Source of the DNA: Arthrinium phaeospermum
Lineage: Eukaryota > Ascomycota > Sordariomycetes > Amphisphaeriales > Apiosporaceae
Reading direction: 5' to 3'
DNA length: 64,000 bases
Assembly: GCA_006503535.1 (NCBI GenBank)
Contig: QYRS01000002.1
Coordinates: forward strand, 4,464,001-4,528,000
Below are positions 57,642 through 64,000 of this stretch, piece after piece. The position numbers were made by a program, and so were the translations under genes. A model generated the notes under the pieces. It worked only from the letters and a program-made list of their open reading frames with translations, made no database searches and was not told where the DNA came from. Position 1 is the first letter of the stretch, and each line of letters opens with the position of its first letter.

Positions 57642-59924
57642 GCCCAAAGGATGCCGCGTGACTTCAAGGTTGAAGGGCCAAGTGCTTTGTAAGATTTGGG
57701 AACGGTGATCCGCAGATAATAAAATTGCAAAACAAGACAGGGGCTCCAGATGATAATGAGAGGTCCCAAGTGTCGAAGCGACGTTGTGACCAGCACAGTA
57801 AAGGTTATTGATGGATGACTAAGAAACCATTGAGAGAAAAGAAAAGGCGGCAAGACGAATTGATTGATTTGAGGAAGGAGAGACCTGGCGTACTTTCCTG
57901 GCTGTCAGACCCAGCTGGCTCACCTTTGCAAACGATCCTTTCAGCTTTCAAGCATCTCTGGCCCAAAGAAGGAGAGAAGGCCAACTTTACCACGGATGGC
58001 TCTGATCAAGCGTCTTTCTTGGTCAATGTAAACATATGGACCTTGGATAAGTAGAAGAACTCGTTGTGATGCTATGAAACCCCAGTGACTACCACATCAG
58101 GTCCAAAGGGTTGCCTCTCTTGATAATGGGTTTCTTCACCAAATCGAGGCATTGGTCGGTATGACTAGCAGACGGAAGTCACAAGGAGGTTGACAGATGT
58201 CACGACAGAAGATATTTTCAAAACCCCCAACACCGACGTCGCTGGGTGATGTCGTGGCTCAGGGGGTTAGCCGATTATTAGTCCGGCTCGAATGCCCGCC
58301 AAAAGAACGGCTTACGAAACGGGCAGACGGGGTAAGATAGCATCTAGGTGACGTCGATGACACAGTGATATGTAGGTGCTATGGGAAAAGTTGGACGGCA
58401 TGTACATGTCATGCCACTACTTCGTCATGAGAAGCATATCGCATAGCAGACACGGGCAAATGTATGAGGATACTCCTTTTTTCATGGGGAAGCGGTCGAT
58501 CAATTGGGCACCTCCTAACTGCCTATGGCTACGCGCATCCGTATCGGAGGAGCTAATGCTACCTGATGGATGGTTTGGGTTGTGCCTGGATCGTGCAGCT
58601 CGGAAAGCAACGGCTAAGGCCTGAACAGGGCTTATTCCAAGTGGCTGTCTAGTCCACCTGCATCTGATAACGTTGCTCCACTCTTGGAGTCAAACCTGGA
58701 TGCTGCTAGCCATAGTGCGACGCTGCCCAGCGAGATCCAGCAGTCCCAGACTGCCAGAGGGCCAGTGTTGCGGCCCTACAGCGTGCCTATCTTGGTCGCA
58801 AACCACAATTGATAGAGAAAAGTCCGACTTTGGCTGATTCATTATCACCATTGGCATTATTAGCGACGAAATTGCCTGTGAATTGGCTGCATCAGTTGAC
58901 AAGACGACGTAACCTACAATATCTCCGAAACAAGGAGCGGCTGGCAATTGATCAATGGCTGTTGGCATTCGCATCATGGGGAAATATTGGAGAGGCGAAA
59001 GTCAAGCACCTGGCCTTGCACGGCAGACCCATTTGGCCATGCAGCTGGACTCAGGGCTGGCCAATCACCATAGTCTTTCTAGCAATACCAAGGGAGCGAA
59101 ACAATTACCAAGACACATAGCTGCATACGACTTCAGACGGTGAAGGGCGTCGATTGGCCAGAGGCTGCTTGCTGCTCCAGCTGAGTCGAGTAAGGCACGG
59201 CAAGGCAACGCAGGGCCACACGCTCCCACGGCATGCCAGACGTCCGAAGCCGGTTCTCGCTGTCGTGCATGCGAATTTAGAGAAGTCTAGCAATTTTAGG
59301 GCCATGGGCTAAGCAGCAGTCTGGCAGTGCTGGGAAAGGCGTGACGTAAAGATTTGCCCCAGACCTTGCCGGATGCGGCCTACGTCTGCGATAAGGATCC
59401 GTTTTGGCTGGCAGGTTATCTGCAGGATCACTGATAACCTGGGATTAGTGAGGACCGTCTGCTGGGCCGTCCGGTATCTGGCCAGGGAGCACCCAGATAA
59501 AGTCAGGGTAGCTGCCCCCACCTCCACCTTTGCACGACCCTCACGACCCTCAAAACCCCGAAGCTGGCCGCTCCTCCACTTCTTGGCCAAGGCCCGCCTC
59601 CATTGACCTCTATAACAAACGCTGACAGTCGGTGCCAGAAGCAGTGCCAAGAGCTCGGCTTAACCAAAAATTGGCCTATCTCCCCCAGCCCGGCCTTGTC
59701 ACATTACGTTTGCCAATGACTCGAGAGGTCGACGTTGCATCAAATAGTCCGGGGTCGACAGCTCTAGACCCAAAACAATGATGGGGTGAATTAATTGTGG
59801 GCGGTCGCGTTTATCACGTATATATTTTCTCTTCCTTTCGCTCTCTCGCCATTCCTCACTCGGGCTCTGGGTTCAGTCATCTGTCAATCCCTTGCTGCAT
59901 TCACTTTCCTTGTTTGTTGCCCAC
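57642..59924. other. Long intergenic region upstream of AT-hook and permease genes
   Basis: About 2.3 kb between divergent genes. Short frames on both strands lack any family signal. The last 150 bp before the permease ATG are a pyrimidine-rich leader. Confidence 0.5.
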
Positions 59925-61616
59925 CATGTCGGCCACCAAGGATGAGTACAGCAGCGCTGAGCAGGGCGGGGAAAATGCCCTCACACGGTCGGCCGGCGTC
60001 GGCAGTCTGCTCGAGGAGCACGACCAGCTGTCGCGAAGCCTGAAGAGCCGGCACATTCAATTCATGGCCCTGGGCGGAGCGTGAGTGCCACCAATTCCAA
60101 CCTGGTTTTTTTCTCGTCCCAAGCGTGCATAGCGACTAAACTGCTTACCTCACAGTATCGGCACGGGTCTTTTCGTTGGATCTGGCGCTATTTTGGCCCT
60201 CGTTGGCCCTGCGCCCTTATGGCTAGGCTATCTCAGCATGATGCTACTTGTCTGGGTTGTCATGAACGATCTCGGTGAGATGGCCACATACCTGCCTCTC
60301 AAGGGTATATCGATCCCCTATTTCGTCAATCGCTTTGTTGAACCCTCCCTGGCTTTCGCCGCCGGCTGGAACTACTGGTACGCCTACGCCATCCTCATCG
60401 CAGCTGAGGCGACGGCCGGCGCCATTCTTCTCGACTGGGAGACCCCTGTCCCCATTGCCGTCTGGATCACCATTATCTGGTCGTTACTTTGATTCTCAAC
60501 ATCATTGCCGTCGAGATTTTCGGCGAGGCCGAGTTTTGGTTCGCCAGTATCAGCTTATCACCATTTGCGGCCTCATTATCCTGGGAATCTTATGTGCGGC
60601 GGAGGCCCGTCGCACGACGCCCTCGGCTTCAAGTACTGGTATCCGGGCGACCAGGTGCCTTTAACGAATATATGGCGAAGGGAAATACTGGTCGCTTCCT
60701 GGCATACTGGACCGCCTTTGTGCGTGCTGGATTTGCCTTCATCACAAGCCCCGAGCTTATTGCCCTGGCGGCCGGAGAGACTGTGGCTCCGCGAAGGAAA
60801 ACATCCCAAGGCAGCCCGGCGCTTCATCTACCGACTCGCCGTGTTTATGGAGTGTCCAGTCTGATCATCGGTTGCATCGTGCCGAGCAATGACCCCCGAC
60901 TCCTGTCTCCACCAGCGACGCCTCAGCCAGTCCTTGGGTTATTGCCATTCAGAATGCTGGCATTGGTGGCTTGAACCATGTCAAACTTCTCCATCCTGAC
61001 CTCGGCCTGGTCTGCTGGAAACGCTTTCTTGTACTCGGGCAGCCGTATCTACAGCTTGTCCCTGTCCAACCAGGCCCCCGAGTTCTTTGCGGTGACAACG
61101 AAGAAGGGTGTCCCATACCGAGCTGTCCTCGCTACCTGGCTGATTGGCTGCCTGGCGTACCTCAACGTGAGCAGCAACGGTGCCACAGTCTTTGCTTGGT
61201 TCAGCAACATTTCCACCATCAGCGGTTTCATTGCCTGGAGTTGTCTTACCGTACCGATTCCGAAAGGCCATGGCATTCAACAACCTGTTGCACACCCTGC
61301 CGTACAAAAACGCCACTCCAGCCATATGCGACTTACGTTGTGCTGTTCCTCATTATCCTCCTGACTCTCACCAACGGCTTCCAAGTCTTCTTCCCCAGCA
61401 AGTGGAACGTATCAGACTTCTTGGCCGCCTATATCACCATTCCCATCTTCCTTGCCTTGTATCTCGGACACAAGTTGTGGTTCCGGACACCTCTCTGCAG
61501 GAAGATTGAGGATATCGACGTACACCGGAGTCAAGGAGATGGATGCGCTTGAGGCCATGGACGAGAAGCCGATCGCAAAGAACTGGTTACAGAAGGTGTG
61601 GTTCTGGATTGCATAA
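59925..61616 (+). CDS. Amino-acid permease (Dip5/AAP type), heavily frame-broken
   Basis: The fungal amino-acid/polyamine transporter family, twelve helices expected. Start MSATKDEYSSAEQGGENALT at 59925; intron about 60081-60155; then IGTGLFVGSGAILALVGPAP, WVVMNDLGEMATYLPLKG, FAAGWNYWYAYAILIAAEAT. From about 60485 the reading jumps frame repeatedly but every block is present in order: LILNIIAVEIFGEAEFWFAS, LITICGLIILGIL, CGGGPSHDALGFKYWYPG, FLAYWTAFVRAGFAFITSPE, AAGETVAPRR, WVIAIQNAGIGGLNHV, ILTSAWSAGNAFLYSGSRIY, GVPYRAVLATW, NISTISGFIAW, LTNGFQVFFPSKWNVSDFLA, and the end AKNWLQKVWFWIA before TAA at 61614. At least eight one-base shifts are needed. It is either a recent pseudogene or a poorly sequenced region. 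The family call is secure; the specificity (acidic amino acids in Dip5) is not. Confidence 0.8.
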
Positions 61617-61734
61617 TCTGGATCGATTCTTAGACTTGGACAAGTCGGCGAAAAGGTTTGCCATTTGTATACGAGATGTATAAACCATGTTAGATGCCAC
61701 GAGATGAATCAGTGGACACCTAGACGCCATAGAT

Positions 61735-62235
61735 GAGAGCAATTGATACCCCTATATTTTCGGCTCTTGGTCTTGGGTTTGGCTTTTTGTATTTAGCGAG
61801 TTTTGGTATTTCAAAAGAAACATATTCTTACAGTTCCTCAGATTTCGCATCCGTGACTCGAAGTAGCTCAGGATATGGGTCTGCAGCTCTTTGATGTTTG
61901 TACTTTACTGGGACATCATCATGTGTGTAGCCCTGTACAACCTGAAAAGTATTATAGCCCGAGTTTTACTTACTGACTGGGCTGGCCGAGAGCAATTGAT
62001 ACCCCTATATCTTTTCGGCTCTTGGGTTTGGCTTTTTGTATTTAGCGAGTTTTGGTATTTCAAAAGAAACATATTACAGTTCCTCAGATTTCGCATCCGT
62101 GACTCGAAGTAGCTCAGGACATATGGGTCTGCAGCTCTTTGATGTTTGTACTTTACTGGGACATCATCATGTGTGTAGCCCTGTACAACCTGAAAAGTAT
62201 TATAGCCCGAGTTTTACTTACTGACTGGGCTGGCC
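61735..62235. repeat. Two-copy tandem repeat, 253-bp period
   Basis: Copies at 61735-61987 and 61988-62235 share the same order of sequence from GAGAGCAATTGATACC through GGTTTGGCTTTTTGTATTTAG, CATCCGTGACTCGAAGTAGC and GGACATCATCATGTGTGTAG to ACTGACTGGGCTGGCC. They differ by a few short indels and one or two substitutions, so the duplication is recent. It lies in the 3' flank of the permease gene. Confidence 0.9.
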
Positions 62236-63048
62236 CACTATGAAGTGGACATCCAAAACATGACGGTTCGTTTTCTATATGCATTGGGACCCGAGCTCGC
62301 TTACCACTGTAGACTTGCCTGTGCATACATGGTTGCGCCTTCGAGTGTCTCAAGTCAACATATTAGGAGCTTCTCGGGTAAGGAGCCATTGTTTCTACGA
62401 TTGTGGATTTATTTTGTTCAAGGTTAGCATGGGGGAGCATGGTAATTTATATCAAGCCAAGGTTTGTCGGTCGGTAAAGATATGTGCCTTTGCAGCGTTG
62501 CCCCTGAATCATCGACGGGTCCAGCAAACATTTGGAATCGAGTCCTCCAGGGACCGTTTGATGCCCTCGGAGGACGGCACTCACCAGTCCGCGACCTGAT
62601 CTATCCTGCGATGTGTAGCATGTTATAGGCCGGAAGAGTTTTTGTTGTGATAGCAATGTGAACGCTCATGTTCGGCACACTCCGAGCAAAAGGATGCCGG
62701 GTTTGCTTCACAACCGCTTGACGGTGGAGCGAGTCCCGACAAGTGTAGACCCTGTGAAAAACACCATTGTTTTCTCGCTACTTTTGTGAATTTGTTGTCA
62801 AGGCTTTGTAATAGAGGAGGGGAGGACCCGGGAGCAAAGCAAACAGCAGTTGACAAATAAAAAGAAGCTTCTGTGCACAACACAAGCACGCGGTTCTACC
62901 TTCTGCATTGAATGTAATAGGTCACCCAAGATCTGTTCGCCAGTGCTGGCTAATCGTCACAGAAGTTGAAGAGCTTTTACACAACTTGCTAGATCACTTA
63001 CATACCTGATACAGGAACAGAAGAAGTAAGTGAAATTTTGGTTGCTAT

Positions 63049-63073
63049 CATCACCATCACCATCACCATCACC
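63049..63073 (+). repeat. (CACCAT)n microsatellite at the glycosyltransferase start
   Basis: About four repeats of the hexamer CACCAT run up to the ATG at 63074; the last unit supplies the CACC before the start codon, a good fungal start context. Confidence 0.8.
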
Positions 63074-64000
63074 ATGGCTGCTTCGCCATGGCTGATCTGG
63101 CTCCTGTCGCTCTCGGGAATGGCATCCGTACTGGGGTTCATCGCAGTTCTCTGTCCCTACCTCTTGGGCGTCAGGTCTTACTGTGATGGGTGGCCCTTGA
63201 CGGCCGGTATGGCGTTCTTTGCCTTACTGGTCTTCTGTAACTGGAGAAGATGCGTGCACATCAAGGCGCACAGTCATTACAAGCCTTCCCCGATGGCGGA
63301 AAAGCCCACCTTCGACCCAGGCAGGGATGTCACCGTCATCATTCCCACCGTCGAGCCCGGTGATCCCACGTTCCACCGCTGCCTATCCGCCATCTGCACC
63401 AACTCACCGGCGCGCGTTTTCGTCGTCACCGTGGGCGCCGCTTTCTGCCAAGTGGCCGAGGACGCGATGAAGGCCGTCCGCAAAGATCATCCGCACGTCG
63501 CTATCCAGGTGCACAACCATCCGGTCGCGAACAAGCGCGCCCAGATCGACTCTGTTATCGACTTCATCAACACCCCCATCACCTTCCTCGTCGACAGCAC
63601 CGCCATCTGGGCCCCCGGATTCCTGCCACAAGCGCTGGCGCCCTTCGAGGACCCCGGCAAAGGGCTCGTAGGCACTCGAAAGCTCGTCGAACGCCTCGAG
63701 AGCGGTACCTTCTGGGAACACTGCTGGAACCGAAACGGCGCATTCTACCTCGAGCGACACAACTACGAGATGGAATCGAGCGACACCCTCGACGGCGGCG
63801 TCTTCATCATCAGCGGCCGGACCTGCGGCCTCCGCTCCGACATCCTCCGCAACCAAGACTTCCGGCGCGGCTACCTCGACGAGCACATCTCTTTCTCGCC
63901 GCCTTTCCTACCGGGGGTGATGGACATTGGCCCCATTATCGCCGACGATGACAACTACATCCTGCGCTGGTGCGTCGACCACGACATCGGCGTCAAGTTT
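63074..64000 (+). CDS. Family 2 glycosyltransferase (polysaccharide-synthase-like), 5' part
   Basis: The frame is open from MAASPWLIWLLSLSGMASVL to the window end, 309 residues, so the gene continues outside. Two N-terminal membrane segments (about residues 5-35 and 45-60) are followed by the catalytic domain: RDVTVIIPTVEPGDPTF, NKRAQIDSVIDFIN, FLVDSTAIWAPGFLPQALAP, GTRKLVERLESGTFW, YLERHNYEME, DGGVFIISGRTCGLRSDIL, and the late DDDNYILRWCVDHD. This is the layout of fungal hyaluronan-synthase/Cps1-like GT2 enzymes that extend polysaccharides at the plasma membrane. The first metal-site motif reads VDSTAIW where relatives usually have two acids (DDHV-type); this is odd. The permease gene to its left is on the same strand. 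Confidence 0.85.
   Translation, partial: MAASPWLIWLLSLSGMASVLGFIAVLCPYLLGVRSYCDGWPLTAGMAFFALLVFCNWRRCVHIKAHSHYKPSPMAEKPTFDPGRDVTVIIPTVEPGDPTFHRCLSAICTNSPARVFVVTVGAAFCQVAEDAMKAVRKDHPHVAIQVHNHPVANKRAQIDSVIDFINTPITFLVDSTAIWAPGFLPQALAPFEDPGKGLVGTRKLVERLESGTFWEHCWNRNGAFYLERHNYEMESSDTLDGGVFIISGRTCGLRSDILRNQDFRRGYLDEHISFSPPFLPGVMDIGPIIADDDNYILRWCVDHDIGVKF

Larger units (their letters stand above)
61617..63073. other. Intergenic region with a tandem duplication
   Basis: About 1.45 kb downstream of the permease. Its left part is the 250-bp tandem repeat listed separately; the rest holds only short frames. A (CACCAT)n run directly precedes the next start codon. Confidence 0.5.

Noticed and set aside
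63049..63073. CACCAT repeat resembling a vector His-tag
   Set aside because: It is upstream of the start codon, the flanks are ordinary fungal DNA, and similar CAT-rich runs precede the Egh16-like gene (about 7813), so contamination is unlikely.
1..64000. tRNA, rRNA and CRISPR arrays
   Set aside because: I looked for B-box-like GGTTCRANTCC, rRNA-like runs and regular spaced repeats and saw none that hold up; a covariance-model scan would settle tRNAs.

Overview
The window looks like nuclear DNA of a filamentous ascomycete (Pezizomycotina, most likely a Sordariomycete). Genes have short GT-AG introns of about 55-100 bp with CTRAC-like branch sites, coding DNA is G/C-rich at third codon positions, and intergenic spaces are long. 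The genes include fungal-specific families (Egh16-like secreted protein, LysM/CBM18 protein, Pth11/SAT4-type rhodopsin-like membrane protein, fungal ULD protein). There are no operons, tRNA, rRNA or CRISPR that I could see. All functional names rest on family recognition by eye.

Layout. 0-5.6 kb: end of an unrecognised low-complexity gene, then a TTI2 homologue (TTT co-chaperone complex for PIKK kinases) and a CCA-adding tRNA nucleotidyltransferase, both on the minus strand. 8-12.4 kb: an Egh16-like secreted protein and a small His/Glu-repeat protein. 13.5-18.4 kb: two clean housekeeping genes, SYF1 (splicing, minus) and VMA8 (V-ATPase subunit D, plus, with 11-nt and 10-nt microexons), transcribed divergently. 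21.3-31.6 kb is the most accessory-looking part. It holds a secreted serine protease, an unknown 399-aa protein, a ULD protein that continues into a Cyc8/Ssn6-like TPR tail, an LysM relic abutting a fragment of an opposite-strand gene, a 777-bp AT-rich element with 60-bp inverted terminal repeats and TA flanks, and an unknown 372-aa protein. 32-42.6 kb: a carboxymuconate cycloisomerase/adenylosuccinate lyase-like enzyme, a small GPI-anchored Ser/Thr-rich protein, an ASC-1/RQT4 homologue, a GH3 beta-glucosidase and a class V PLP enzyme. 43.7-50.5 kb: an unknown acidic protein, an LysM+CBM18 surface protein, an aldehyde dehydrogenase and a rhodopsin-like membrane protein. 54-64 kb: a disordered repeat protein, an AT-hook protein, an amino-acid permease and the start of a family 2 glycosyltransferase that runs off the right end.

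Two points matter for using this annotation. First, many genes (TTI2, CCA1, Egh16-like, the ULD-TPR gene, the PLP enzyme, the permease and others) read only when one or more single-base shifts are allowed, very often in homopolymer runs. Other genes (SYF1, VMA8, GH3, ALDH, the rhodopsin-like protein) are perfectly clean. Since TTI2 and CCA1 are expected to be essential, uncorrected sequencing indels are the simplest explanation, although real decay of the dispensable genes cannot be excluded. Second, I see no secondary-metabolite backbone gene, so the enzymes here are not evidence of a biosynthetic cluster. The best candidates for something undescribed are the ULD-TPR fusion, the TIR element with its rearranged left flank, and the repeat protein with its duplicated 5' leader.
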